A stretch of 42,794 nt of DNA from Oscillibacter sp. (GCA_022797935.1 JAAWLO010000011.1:1-42794), one strand, 5' to 3'; counted from the stretch's first letter, positions 8,434 through 17,120 are shown. A program made the numbers and translations. Notes: generated by a model from the sequence alone, not told the origin.

Positions 8434-8462
8434 TTGACGGCCCCGCAGCGCAATGGTATAAT
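8434..8462 (+). promoter_or_regulatory. Promoter of the YczE-type gene
   Basis: TTGACG, 17-nt spacer, TATAAT, 49 nt before the ATG at 8512. The preceding stretch from 8234 to 8433 shows nothing else recognisable. Confidence 0.85.
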
Positions 8463-8511
8463 TTCACCCGCTGTCACAGCAGTTTTCAGGAATTGACAAG
8501 AGGTATTTTGT

Positions 8512-9153
8512 ATGAAATTGGAAACCATTGCCCGGACATTCACACGGCCCCGTATGGGACGCAGGCTGGCGGTCCTGACCGTCAGCCTGCTGGTCATCGG
8601 CGTCTGCGTCGCGGTATTCAAAACCGCCGGCTTCGGAACAGACCCCTGCTCCACCTTCACGCTGGGCGTCTCCGCTCACACCGGCATATCCTTTGGAACC
8701 TGCCAGCTGGTGTTCAATCTGCTGATGTTCCTCCCGGTTCTTCGTTTTGATCTCTCCCGCATCGGCATAGGCACCCTGGCCAACATGATCGGTGTCGGTT
8801 ACGCCGCGGACTTCTGTATGTGGGTCATCGGGCGGCTCACTCCGCCGGGAGGCCTCTCCATGGAGGTTCGGATTTTGCTGTTTGCCGCCAGCATGGCCGC
8901 GTTTCTGATTGCCGCCGCGTTTTATATTGTCGTGGACCTGGGCGTCGCGCCCTATGACGCCATTCCGCAGCTGATTGCGGCTCATACGGAAAAGCTTAGC
9001 GCCCGCTCCATTCGAATGCTGTGGGACATCTCCATTTTGTCCATGGGATTCCTTCTGGGCTCCGCCGTAGGTCTGACCACACTGCTCACCGGCTTCTGTC
9101 TCGGTCCCGCCATTTCATTTGTCTCCGGCCGTGTGAAAAACTGGTTTGAATAA
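8512..9153 (+). CDS. YczE/YyaS/YitT-type integral membrane protein
   Basis: A 213-aa membrane protein with about five hydrophobic helices (roughly residues 20-38, 58-75, 85-105, 118-142 and 165-200). The GFGTDPCSTFTLGVS motif after the first helix and GVAPYDAIPQ after a later one are hallmarks of the YczE family. Members are uncharacterised membrane proteins; B. subtilis YczE is linked to surfactin production, but no transport reaction is established. It is a single-gene unit with its own promoter, lying divergently from the hexuronate operon. There is no evidence that it transports uronates. Confidence 0.8.
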   Translation: MKLETIARTFTRPRMGRRLAVLTVSLLVIGVCVAVFKTAGFGTDPCSTFTLGVSAHTGISFGTCQLVFNLLMFLPVLRFDLSRIGIGTLANMIGVGYAADFCMWVIGRLTPPGGLSMEVRILLFAASMAAFLIAAAFYIVVDLGVAPYDAIPQLIAAHTEKLSARSIRMLWDISILSMGFLLGSAVGLTTLLTGFCLGPAISFVSGRVKNWFE

Positions 9154-9225
9154 ACACAAGCCGGCCTCCAAACACTTAGCCGCAAAAGACTCCCCGCGCG
9201 TTTTGTGCAAAAAGGACAATTCCCA

Positions 9226-9254
9226 TTGACAGTTCTCCCAAATCATGTTACATT
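9226..9254 (+). promoter_or_regulatory. Promoter of the dehydrogenase-fusion / flavodiiron operon
   Basis: TTGACA, 17-nt spacer, TACATT, about 57 nt upstream of the ATG at 9312. It is the best match between the two genes. Confidence 0.75.
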
Positions 9255-9311
9255 TGACTTAGTGCATGATGGTTTTACGACTGCCAATGATTACGCAAAG
9301 GAGGTCACCGT

Positions 9312-11222
9312 ATGTTGTTCCAGACCACACAGGCTCACGAGGAACTGCGTGCCAAAATCCGCGCCTTCGCCGAGACGGAGGTAAAGCCCAACGCCATCCT
9401 CATGGACCAGGAGAGCCGGTTCCCCGCTGAGGCCGTGAAAAAACTGGCCGAAATGGGGCTGATGGGCATCCCCTATCCCAAGGAGTACGGCGGCGCGGGG
9501 CTGGACGTGCTCAGCTATGCCATCGCCGTGGAAGAACTGTCCCGGGTGGACGGCGGCACAGGCGTCATTCTGTCCGCACACGTATCCCTGGGTACCTGGC
9601 CCATCTTCGCCTTCGGCACCGAGGAACAGAAGAAGAAATATCTGGCGCCTCTGGCCAAAGGCGAAAAAATCGGCGCCTTCGGCCTCACCGAGCCCAACGC
9701 GGGCTCCGACGCCGGCGGCACCGAAACCATTGCCATTGACAAGGGCGACCACTGGCTGCTCAATGGCCAGAAAATTTTCATCACCAACGGCGGCGTAGCG
9801 GATACCTATGTGGTCTTTGCCGTCACCACCCCGGATATCGGTACCCGGGGCATTTCCGCTTTTATTGTGGAGAAGGGCTGGAAGGGCTTTACCTTCGAGC
9901 CTCACTATGACAAAATGGGTATCCGCTCCTCCGAGACCTGCCAGCTGAACTTTGACGACGTGAAGGTCCCCAAGGAGAATCTGCTGGGCAAGGAAGGCCA
10001 GGGCTTCAAAATCGCTATGGCCACCCTGGACGGCGGGCGGATCGGCATTGCCTCCCAGGCGCTGGGCATCGCCCAGGGCGCCTATGAGTCCGCCGTGGAA
10101 TACGCCAAGGAGCGGGTTCAGTTCGGCAAACCCATCGGCTTTAACCAGGCCATCACCTTCAAGCTGGCAGACATGGCTACCCGGCTGAAATGCGCCCGAA
10201 TGCTGGTGTACTCCGCCGCCGAGAAGAAGGAGGCCCACGAGCCCTACGGCGTGGACGCCGCTATGGCCAAGCTCTATGCATCGGAAACCGCCCTGGCCGT
10301 GACCAATGACGCGGTGCAGATCTTTGGCGGCACCGGCTTCCTCAAGGGTATGGACGTGGAGCGGATGTACCGGGACGCCAAAATCACCACCATCTACGAG
10401 GGCACCAGCGAGGTCCAGCGGATGGTTATCGGCGCGTCCATCATGGGCAAGCCCCCCAAAGGCGCCGGCGGCTCTTCCAGCACAGCGAAGAAGCCCGCGC
10501 CTGTCACCGGTGTGCGCAAAGGCATGATTCTGAAGGAAGGCGATGCCAAGGAGCGGGTGGACACCCTGGTGGCGGCCCTGAAGAAGGACGGCCACGATTT
10601 CACGGTGGGCATCCCGCTGGATACCCCCATCGCCCTGGCGGAACGGGTGGTCTCCGCCGGACAGGGAATCGGCTCCCAGGAGAACATGAAGCTCATTGAG
10701 GACCTGGCGAAGGCGGCGGGCGCCGCCATCGGTTCCAGCCGTCCCGTGGCCGAGACCCTCAAGTATGTGCCGATGAACCGCTATGTGGGCATGTCCGGCC
10801 AGAAGTTCAAAGGCAATCTGTATATTGCCTGCGGCATCTCCGGCGCGATTCAGCACCTGAAGGGCATCAAAGAGGCGTCTACGATTGTGGCCATCAACAA
10901 GAGTTCCAACGCGCCTATTTTTAAGAACTGTGACTACGGCATTGTGGGGGATGTGAACGAAATCCTGCCCCTGCTGGCCCAGGCCCTGGGCCTGGAGGAG
11001 AAACAGCCCGCGCCTCCCATGGTGAAGATGAAGCGGCCTCCCGCTCCCCGGCCCGAGCCCATCGGCAAGCGGTACGTGTGCGGCGGCTGCGGCTACGAAT
11101 ATATCCCCGAGCGGGGCGACCCCGACGCGGAAGCGGCCCCCGGCACCCTCTTCGAGAATCTGCCCGAGGGCTGGGTCTGCCCGGAGTGCGCCGAGGGGAA
11201 AGACCGGTTTATCGAATCGTGA
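9312..11222 (+). CDS. Acyl-CoA dehydrogenase / ETF-alpha C-domain / rubredoxin fusion
   Basis: A 636-aa three-part redox protein. Residues 1-379 are a full-length acyl-CoA dehydrogenase with FGLTEPNAGSDAGG and catalytic Glu363 in IYEGTSEVQR. After a Gly/Ser/Pro linker, residues about 398-560 are the FAD-binding C-terminal domain of electron-transfer flavoprotein alpha (SSRPV, YIACGISGAIQHL, APIF, DYGIVGD); the ETF-alpha N-terminal domain and all of ETF-beta are absent. Residues 586-636 are a rubredoxin with both Fe knuckles, Cys590/593 and Cys623/626. Electrons from an acyl-CoA could pass FAD to FAD to Fe(Cys)4 inside one chain. AAAGGAGG precedes the ATG. The next gene, 50 bp on, is a flavodiiron protein, the classic rubredoxin oxidase. 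The acyl-CoA substrate is unknown. Confidence 0.9.
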   Translation: MLFQTTQAHEELRAKIRAFAETEVKPNAILMDQESRFPAEAVKKLAEMGLMGIPYPKEYGGAGLDVLSYAIAVEELSRVDGGTGVILSAHVSLGTWPIFAFGTEEQKKKYLAPLAKGEKIGAFGLTEPNAGSDAGGTETIAIDKGDHWLLNGQKIFITNGGVADTYVVFAVTTPDIGTRGISAFIVEKGWKGFTFEPHYDKMGIRSSETCQLNFDDVKVPKENLLGKEGQGFKIAMATLDGGRIGIASQALGIAQGAYESAVEYAKERVQFGKPIGFNQAITFKLADMATRLKCARMLVYSAAEKKEAHEPYGVDAAMAKLYASETALAVTNDAVQIFGGTGFLKGMDVERMYRDAKITTIYEGTSEVQRMVIGASIMGKPPKGAGGSSSTAKKPAPVTGVRKGMILKEGDAKERVDTLVAALKKDGHDFTVGIPLDTPIALAERVVSAGQGIGSQENMKLIEDLAKAAGAAIGSSRPVAETLKYVPMNRYVGMSGQKFKGNLYIACGISGAIQHLKGIKEASTIVAINKSSNAPIFKNCDYGIVGDVNEILPLLAQALGLEEKQPAPPMVKMKRPPAPRPEPIGKRYVCGGCGYEYIPERGDPDAEAAPGTLFENLPEGWVCPECAEGKDRFIES

Positions 11223-11272
11223 GCAGCCGTATTCCGGCTTCCAACATTCATCTCTGACAAGGAGGTTCCCTT

Positions 11273-12490
11273 ATGTACTGTGTACGCAATGTCACTGAGA
11301 ATTTATATTGGGTCGGCGCCAACGACCACCGCCTGCATCTCTTTGAGAACATTCACCCCATCCCCCGGGGCGTGAGCTATAACGCCTATCTGCTGCTGGA
11401 TCAGTCTACCGTTCTGTTTGACACCGTGGATTGGTCCGCCTGCCGCCAGCTGCTGGAAAATCTGGACTATCTGCTGGAGGACCGGCCCCTGGACTACCTG
11501 CTCATCAACCATATGGAGCCCGACCACGGCGCGTCCATCGAGGAAATTCTGATTCGCTGGCCGGACGTGAAGGTCATCTCCACGCCCAAGGCCTTCATGC
11601 TTATGCGCCAGTTCGGCTTCCACATTGACGGCCATGAGCTCATTGAGGTAAAGGAGGGGGACACCTTCTCCTTCGGCAGCCACACCGTTACGTTTGTGGA
11701 AGCGCCTATGGTCCACTGGCCCGAGGCTATGGTCACCTTCGACCTGACCAACGGCGTGCTCTTCTCCGCCGACGCCTTCGGCTCCTTCGGCGCGCTGGAT
11801 GGCAAGCTGTTCGCTGACGAGGTGAACTTTGACCGGGATTGGATTGACGACGCCCGGCGTTACCTTACCAACATTGTGGGCAAATACGGGCCGCACGTCC
11901 AGCTTCTGCTGAAAAAGGCCGGGGGGATTCTGGATAAAATCCAGTTTATCTGCCCCCTCCATGGCCCCGTGTGGAGGAAAGACCTGCTGTACTTTGTGGA
12001 CAAATACGACAAGTGGAGCAAGTATGAGCCCGAGGAAGAGGGTGTGCTGATTGCCTACGCATCCATGTACGGCAACACGGAATCCGCCGCGCAGGCCCTG
12101 GCCGCCAAGCTGTGCGAAAAGGGGATGAGCAACGTCTGGGTATACGACGTGTCCAACACCCACGTCTCTCAGCTGGTCAGCGAGTCCTTCCGCCTCAGCC
12201 ACCTGGTATTTGCCTCCGTTACCTACAACCTGGGCATCTACCCGGTGATGCACGACTTCCTGATGCACCTGAAAGCCCTGAACTTCCAGAACCGTACCTG
12301 CGCCATCATTGAAAACGGCTCCTGGGCCATCAAATCCGGCGATTTGATTCAGAAGTTCTTGGAAAACGACATGAAGAACATGACGGTCCTCAACGACCGG
12401 CTCACCTTGGCTTCCGCCCTTCACCCGGACAGAACCCTGGACCTGGAGGCGCTGGCCGGCTCCATTATCGAATCCATGTCCAAAAAGTAA
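11273..12490 (+). CDS. Flavodiiron protein (FprA-type, rubredoxin:oxygen oxidoreductase)
   Basis: A 405-aa class A flavodiiron protein. The metallo-beta-lactamase-like domain (1-250) has the diiron ligands His80-x-Glu82-x-Asp84, His147, Asp166 and His229. The flavodoxin domain (about 258-400) has the FMN loop ASMYGNTE. Such enzymes reduce O2 to water, and some reduce NO to N2O, taking electrons from rubredoxin. There is no fused rubredoxin here, but one is present at the C-terminus of the protein encoded just upstream. The AAGGAGG site and 50-bp gap suggest one operon. It is likely cytoplasmic and important for oxygen tolerance in an anaerobe. There is no C-terminal flavin reductase domain. 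Confidence 0.93.
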   Translation: MYCVRNVTENLYWVGANDHRLHLFENIHPIPRGVSYNAYLLLDQSTVLFDTVDWSACRQLLENLDYLLEDRPLDYLLINHMEPDHGASIEEILIRWPDVKVISTPKAFMLMRQFGFHIDGHELIEVKEGDTFSFGSHTVTFVEAPMVHWPEAMVTFDLTNGVLFSADAFGSFGALDGKLFADEVNFDRDWIDDARRYLTNIVGKYGPHVQLLLKKAGGILDKIQFICPLHGPVWRKDLLYFVDKYDKWSKYEPEEEGVLIAYASMYGNTESAAQALAAKLCEKGMSNVWVYDVSNTHVSQLVSESFRLSHLVFASVTYNLGIYPVMHDFLMHLKALNFQNRTCAIIENGSWAIKSGDLIQKFLENDMKNMTVLNDRLTLASALHPDRTLDLEALAGSIIESMSKK

Positions 12491-12504
12491 CCACACGGCC
12501 GAAC

Positions 12505-12540
12505 GGTCCCGCCTTTTGCACACCGGCGAAAGGCGGGACC
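12505..12540. terminator. Bidirectional terminator hairpin
   Basis: A 12-bp perfect stem GGTCCCGCCTTT / AAAGGCGGGACC with a 12-nt loop between two convergent genes. The T-tract is poor on both sides (AGTTTGTT on plus), so efficiency is uncertain. Confidence 0.6.
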
Positions 12541-12580
12541 AGTTTGTTCCCGGCAGGCGCATGCGGGCGCCTGCCTTATT

Positions 12581-13630
12581 TCATACGTCAAAATCCAGAA
12601 CCACTTTGAACGCCTCGCGGGTTTCCAGCAGCTTCATGGCCCGCTCAATTTCCGTGAACGGAATGACATGCGAGTAAAAGTCCTTCGGGTTGACCGCGCC
12701 CTGCTCAATCAGTTTCACGGTCTCCGGCAAAATGTCGTATTCGCCGTAGGGGAAATTCAGCATGTGCAGACGCACATTGTTTTTCAGCCTGCTGGCGTCC
12801 AGCATGGTATCCCCCGCCTTCAGCACCCCCAGAGAACCCAGACATCCGCCCTCCTTCAGATATTGACTGCCCTCCAGAACAAGGGCGCTGCTTCCCACCG
12901 CGTCTACAACCAAATCAAAGCGTTCCCGGCCAATCGCCTCCGAAAGACAGCTCTTTCGGAAATTCAAGGTGCGGTCTGTACCCGCAACCCGTTTCGAATA
13001 TTCCAGCCGTTCCTCAATCCCGTCAATCACGGTAATCTCTCCCGCTCCATACAGCTTCATGAAGCGCGCCAGGGCGGTTCCCATGGGACCTGCGCCATAG
13101 AAAAGCACACGGTCCCCAAGCTTCACGCCGAAATTTCTGGCCGCACTATGACATTCACAGAGCGAGAGCAGCACCGCAGCGTCCGGAAAGTCTATGCTTG
13201 GGGGAAACCGGCCCTGTTTCTGATAGAACGGTACGGCGGTCTCTTCGCATACGCCGTCTTCCACCATGGCTCGCTGGTCGCAGACCAACCCGAACTGCGC
13301 CATGCCGCCGTATGTCTTCGTATAGCCGTTTCCCACATCCGGACGAAGATTGGGGTGAATGAACCGGTCTCCCAGTTTGATATGGCGCACCTTTTCGCCG
13401 GTCCGAATCACCTCTCCGGCCCCTTCGTGTCCAAGCACTGTGGGAAAACCGCAGAATCCCTGGGCCGCGTTCGCCTTCCCATGGATGATGCCAAAATCCG
13501 TACCCGTACAGAAACCGCAGGCATGGACACGGCACAGGCAATCATAGGGACCCAGTTCGGGAACCGGGATATCATCCGCAATGATTACGGTATTTTCCTC
13601 TGTGACCACAACGCCTTTCATCCGTTCCAT
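12581..13630 (-). CDS. Zn-dependent medium-chain dehydrogenase (polyol/threonine-dehydrogenase-like)
   Basis: A 349-aa MDR-family dehydrogenase. Catalytic-zinc ligands are in GFCTGTD (Cys) and VLGHEGAGEV (His-Glu); the NAD-binding motif is YGAGPMG (about residue 180). The four-cysteine loop that holds the structural zinc in most MDR enzymes is absent: that region reads NLRPDVGNGYTKTYGG. The ATG at 13630 has GGGAGG upstream and lies next to the kinase stop, so the two are translationally linked. In context it probably oxidises a polyol or sugar imported by the nearby ABC system before phosphorylation and aldol cleavage. The exact substrate cannot be read from sequence. Confidence 0.8.
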   Translation of the reverse strand: MERMKGVVVTEENTVIIADDIPVPELGPYDCLCRVHACGFCTGTDFGIIHGKANAAQGFCGFPTVLGHEGAGEVIRTGEKVRHIKLGDRFIHPNLRPDVGNGYTKTYGGMAQFGLVCDQRAMVEDGVCEETAVPFYQKQGRFPPSIDFPDAAVLLSLCECHSAARNFGVKLGDRVLFYGAGPMGTALARFMKLYGAGEITVIDGIEERLEYSKRVAGTDRTLNFRKSCLSEAIGRERFDLVVDAVGSSALVLEGSQYLKEGGCLGSLGVLKAGDTMLDASRLKNNVRLHMLNFPYGEYDILPETVKLIEQGAVNPKDFYSHVIPFTEIERAMKLLETREAFKVVLDFDV

Positions 13631-13632
13631 TG

Positions 13633-15129
13633 TCAGCCTCCCTGCCTCTGCCGTTCCAAATCCTGGTTAACCGGGTACAGCGCATTGCCCAGCGTACGGT
13701 AAACCGCGTACAGCCGGTCGTAGAGGGCCTTCGTCTCCTGCTGCGGGACAGCCGTCTTCCCCAGGCGGAAGGTTTTTTCGACAGCCTCTCCCGCGTCTTT
13801 ATAGACCCCCGCTCCGATGCCGGCCAGCAGCGCCGCGCCCAGAGCCGTACATTCCCGCACGGCGGGAACCTCGATTTTCACACCCAATACATCCGCCTTA
13901 ATCTGCAGCCAGCGGGAATCCATGGTTCCGCCGCCAATGGCAACCACCCGTTTCGGGCAACTTCCGCCGGAAAGCGCCTCCATAGTCAGACGCAGTTCAA
14001 AGGCCACCCCCTCATAGACCGCCTGCATGAAGTCCCCCCAGGTGTGGTGCGGCTGTATGCCGGCCAGGGCTCCTTTGGACATCTGGTCCCGCTGGGGGGA
14101 ACTGCTTCCCCGCAGATGGGGCAAAAACAGCAGTCCGTTGGCGCCGGGCCGGCTGCCGCCGCTGCCGCCGGAGGCGGGAAACAACGTACGTTTGAACCAG
14201 TCAACCGACGCGCCGGAGGCCGGAATTCCGCCAGCGGTGTAACATTTCCCCGGGGCAACATGAAACCCGGCATGGAATCCGGCCCGGCTCAGGGACCGCG
14301 TATCCTGCATGCTGTCCACGCTGACCAGGACCTCTTCGCAGGTGCCGGAGGAATCCAGCGCCACGCCGGGAGCAACCACGCCCGCCGCCAGCGCCCCGCA
14401 AATGTGGTCGTGTCCGCCCGCAAAGACCGGCGTTCCCGCCTTCAGGCCGCACTGCGCGGCAGCAGCCGGCGTCACTTCCCCAATTTTTGTCCCCGGCGGC
14501 ACCAGCTCCGGCAGAATGTCTCTGGGGATTCCGCCGTGGGCCAGCACTTCTTCTGACCAGGCTTTTGTGCGGACGTCCAGAAGCATCGTTCTGGACGCTA
14601 TGGAATAGTCCATGGCGGAACGTCCGGTGAGGCGGCAGGCAATGAAATCCGGCAGGCAGTTCCAGCGCTTCATCCTTTTGAAGACGGCCGGTTCCTGTTC
14701 CTTCAGCCACAGAAGCTTGTTGGCCGTGAAGATATGCCGGTTTTTCAGATTGGTAATTTCAAACAGCCGCTCACTGCCGAAGGTCCGGCCCCACCAGTCC
14801 GGACAGCCTTCGGTTCGGGGATCAAACCAGGCGATTACCGGATACAGGACACGGCCGTCCCCGTCCATTGGAACCCCTGCCTCTCCCATGCCTGTAACGG
14901 CAATGCCGGAAACACCGCCGGTTCCGCAGGCCTCGTGCGCACCGGCCAGCCTTTGAAGCAGCTGACAGCAGATCTGCCAGAGCGCCTCCGCGTCAAAGAT
15001 TCCGCCGCCTGCCTCCAAAAGCGTGAGAGGAGACGGCGCCCGCGCCTCCCCCGCAGTCCGGCCTGTCTCGTCAAACAGCAGCGCTTTGACATGGGTCGTA
15101 CCCAGATCAAGGCCGAGTAAATACCGCAA
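13633..15129 (-). CDS. FGGY-family carbohydrate kinase
   Basis: About 498 aa, the size of xylulokinase-type FGGY kinases. The N-terminal phosphate motif is LLGLDLGTTHVKALL, the sugar region AGGHDHICGAL is mid-protein, and the C-terminal adenosine motif is VAIGGGTMDSRWLQIKADVLG. I start at the TTG at 15129 because AAGGGGGGCAGC sits 7-15 nt before it; the frame extends to a GTG at 15156 that lacks a ribosome site. It should phosphorylate a ketose or related sugar, giving the substrate of the aldolase encoded upstream. The gap to the aldolase gene is 61 bp. Substrate options include xylulose, ribulose, fuculose or an unusual ketose. Confidence 0.85.
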   Translation of the reverse strand: MRYLLGLDLGTTHVKALLFDETGRTAGEARAPSPLTLLEAGGGIFDAEALWQICCQLLQRLAGAHEACGTGGVSGIAVTGMGEAGVPMDGDGRVLYPVIAWFDPRTEGCPDWWGRTFGSERLFEITNLKNRHIFTANKLLWLKEQEPAVFKRMKRWNCLPDFIACRLTGRSAMDYSIASRTMLLDVRTKAWSEEVLAHGGIPRDILPELVPPGTKIGEVTPAAAAQCGLKAGTPVFAGGHDHICGALAAGVVAPGVALDSSGTCEEVLVSVDSMQDTRSLSRAGFHAGFHVAPGKCYTAGGIPASGASVDWFKRTLFPASGGSGGSRPGANGLLFLPHLRGSSSPQRDQMSKGALAGIQPHHTWGDFMQAVYEGVAFELRLTMEALSGGSCPKRVVAIGGGTMDSRWLQIKADVLGVKIEVPAVRECTALGAALLAGIGAGVYKDAGEAVEKTFRLGKTAVPQQETKALYDRLYAVYRTLGNALYPVNQDLERQRQGG

Positions 15130-15190
15130 TCCGCTGCCCCCCTTCCATTGGCGCACACGCTGGAACCAGGAAGCGCTGCCCCATTTCTGT

Positions 15191-16036
15191 TCAGTACCGG
15201 TTTTCCGCTCCGCAGATATGGATCCAATCCTTCACAACCGGGCGGATGGCGGCTTTGATGGGATTCATGATGTCCGAGACGCTGCACGCCGGTCCGCCGC
15301 CCAGCTGCCTGCGCAGCTCCTCCAGATAGACCGCGTGAAGCTGGGTTCCAACATTGACCTTGGCAATGCCGTTCCGAATGCAGCTCCGCACCGTCTCCGC
15401 CGGTACGCCGGTTCCGCCATGCAGGACCAGCGGAATCGAAACGGCGTCGTTCACCTCCCGCAGCCGCTGAAGATTGACGTTTGGTTCCTGCCGGTAAAAT
15501 CCGTGAGCAGTGCCGATGCCTACCGCCAGGGAATCCACACCGGTCTCCCGGGCCAGTCTCACCGCATCCGCAACGCAGACCAGGTAGTCCTCGCCCAAAT
15601 ACGCGCCCTCCGCATTCCGGCCCAAGATGCGGCCAATCTCCGCCTCCACCGCAACGCCGTATCGATGGGCATACGCCACAACCGCAGAGGTCTTTTCAAT
15701 GTTTTCCTCCAAAGGGCACATGGACGCGTCAATCATCACCGACAGATAGCCGCAGTCCACGGCCCGCTTGCAGAGCTCCACCGAGCTGGAGTGGTCCAAA
15801 TGATTGAAAATGCGTCCGCCCGACAGGTCGTAGGCCGTTCTGCCCATTGCCCCTAAGTACTCCAGGCCAATGGTCTCCGCCACCCGCATATTGGCCGCAA
15901 TGTAAACCGGCGCCCGCTCTTCTATAGCCGCCTCCGCAATTGACAGCAGCTCCCAGATATCGGAATAGTTGAAAGCCGGAACGGCAAAGCCCGCCCGGTC
16001 CGCTGCGGTCAGAATGGATGGTTTGTCACATTCCAT
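15191..16036 (-). CDS. Class II (zinc) ketose-bisphosphate aldolase
   Basis: About 281 aa. Class II FBP/tagatose-bisphosphate aldolase motifs are clear: NHLDHS (zinc His and catalytic Asp), VEAEIG, GTAHG (zinc His), VLHGGTG (zinc His) and KVNVGT. The frame begins at a GTG at 16048 that overlaps the AGGAAGG ribosome site, so I choose the ATG at 16036. The protein is shorter than housekeeping FBA and sits in a sugar operon with an FGGY kinase and dehydrogenase. This suggests a catabolic aldolase for a dedicated ketose phosphate (tagatose/fructose bisphosphate or a 1-phosphate) rather than glycolysis. It is the first gene of the operon. Confidence 0.88.
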   Translation of the reverse strand: MECDKPSILTAADRAGFAVPAFNYSDIWELLSIAEAAIEERAPVYIAANMRVAETIGLEYLGAMGRTAYDLSGGRIFNHLDHSSSVELCKRAVDCGYLSVMIDASMCPLEENIEKTSAVVAYAHRYGVAVEAEIGRILGRNAEGAYLGEDYLVCVADAVRLARETGVDSLAVGIGTAHGFYRQEPNVNLQRLREVNDAVSIPLVLHGGTGVPAETVRSCIRNGIAKVNVGTQLHAVYLEELRRQLGGGPACSVSDIMNPIKAAIRPVVKDWIHICGAENRY

Positions 16037-16118
16037 TTGGAAATTCACCTTCCTGCCGAAGGGAACGGATGGCCGGTCCCGAAACGTTCCCTTTCGAATT
16101 CTTTTATTTGATGATTGT

Positions 16119-16147
16119 ATTCTATCATTTAATATCTATATTGTCAA
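16119..16147 (-). promoter_or_regulatory. Promoter of the aldolase-kinase-dehydrogenase operon
   Basis: Minus strand TTGACA, 17-nt spacer, TAGAAT. The spacer ends in AAATGATA, a motif also found at the promoter of the importer operon (22815-22845). Confidence 0.85.
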
Positions 16148-16173
16148 TATTACTTTTATATAATTTTATAAAT

Positions 16174-16193
16174 TATCATATTCTATCATATTC
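16174..16193. promoter_or_regulatory. Tandem decamer, candidate DeoR operator
   Basis: TATCATATTC occurs twice back to back with no spacer, in the AT-rich region between the divergent DeoR and aldolase promoters. A related ATTCTATCAT occurs at 16119-16128 over the aldolase -10 box. DeoR-family repressors often bind short tandem repeats near their own gene; binding here is inferred. Confidence 0.6.
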
Positions 16194-16249
16194 GCTGGTG
16201 TCTTCCCCGCCTGCCCTGTGCAGAAATTTTCCGTAATCATGCGGAAACA

Positions 16250-16278
16250 TTGACTTTGACACGGTTTCCTTTTATACT
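16250..16278 (+). promoter_or_regulatory. Promoter of the DeoR regulator
   Basis: TTGACT, 17-nt spacer, TATACT, 39 nt upstream of the ATG at 16318. Confidence 0.85.
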
Positions 16279-16317
16279 GATGGTATATTATCTCAAAATT
16301 GATTGGGTGGCATCGAT

Positions 16318-17097
16318 ATGTTAAATTTGACCAAACGTCAGAGCGAGATCTACCACATCATCAAAAGCCAAGGTTCCATGGAAGTGCGGGACTTGATTCC
16401 CCGCTTTGACGCCTCCGCCGCAACCATCCGCAAGGACTTGACGGCGCTGGCCCAGGGCGGCCTCATTTTCCGCACCCACGGGGAGGTTCATCTTGCCGGA
16501 CAGAATGAGCGCATGCTTCCCTTTGCATCCCGCAGTTCCCTCCGCACAGAGGCCAAAAAGACCATTGCGGAGCTTGCGGTCCGCGAGATTCAGGAGGGCG
16601 AAAGCATTCTGCTGGATTCCGGCAGCACAACCCTTGAAATCGCCAAGCTGCTGGGGGAGTTCCAGCAGCTGACGGTTATCACCAATTCGCTTCCTGCCGT
16701 CCTCGCGATTCAGAATCCGCAGATTTCCATCATCATTGTGGGGGGAATCTTTCTTGGACAAAATCTCTCCATCCAGGGTCCCGAGGCGGAACGCTACCTC
16801 TCTCAAATTGAAGTGGACAAGGCCTTCATCTGCTCCAGCGGCGTGCGGCGGGATGTGGGCCTTGTGACCTCCAACTCCCTGGAAGGCCGCATCAAGCACA
16901 GCATGATTCAGGCCGCCCGCAGGACATACGCGGTTCTGGACTCCATAAAATTCCAGACCAGCAGCATTGAATTGTTTGCGGATTTCAGCGAGATTGACTG
17001 CATCATCACGGAAAAAGCCATCCAGGACCCTCTCCAGCAGGCCCGGCTGGCGCAGCTGGGCACCCGGGTCCTCATACCGGAGACCTGCGATACTTAA
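16318..17097 (+). CDS. DeoR/GlpR-family transcriptional regulator
   Basis: A 259-aa DeoR-family repressor. The N-terminal helix-turn-helix (residues 1-60) has TKRQSEIYHIIKSQGSMEV and the recognition part DASAATIRKDLTAL. The C-terminal DeoR sensor domain carries DSGSTTLEIAKLL and NSLPAVLAI, which in this family bind a sugar phosphate. I start at the ATG at 16318, not at the weak upstream TTG. It is divergent from the aldolase operon and convergent with the importer/lactonase operon, so it probably controls both, responding to a phosphorylated intermediate made by the FGGY kinase. Confidence 0.88.
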   Translation: MLNLTKRQSEIYHIIKSQGSMEVRDLIPRFDASAATIRKDLTALAQGGLIFRTHGEVHLAGQNERMLPFASRSSLRTEAKKTIAELAVREIQEGESILLDSGSTTLEIAKLLGEFQQLTVITNSLPAVLAIQNPQISIIIVGGIFLGQNLSIQGPEAERYLSQIEVDKAFICSSGVRRDVGLVTSNSLEGRIKHSMIQAARRTYAVLDSIKFQTSSIELFADFSEIDCIITEKAIQDPLQQARLAQLGTRVLIPETCDT

Positions 17098-17120
17098 CGA
17101 AGGGGCAAGGATAAACGAAA

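Noticed and set aside
9291-10856. 521-aa minus-strand frame antisense to the dehydrogenase fusion
   Set aside because: It is His/Gly/Ala-rich with no family motif; a typical shadow frame of a GC3-rich gene.
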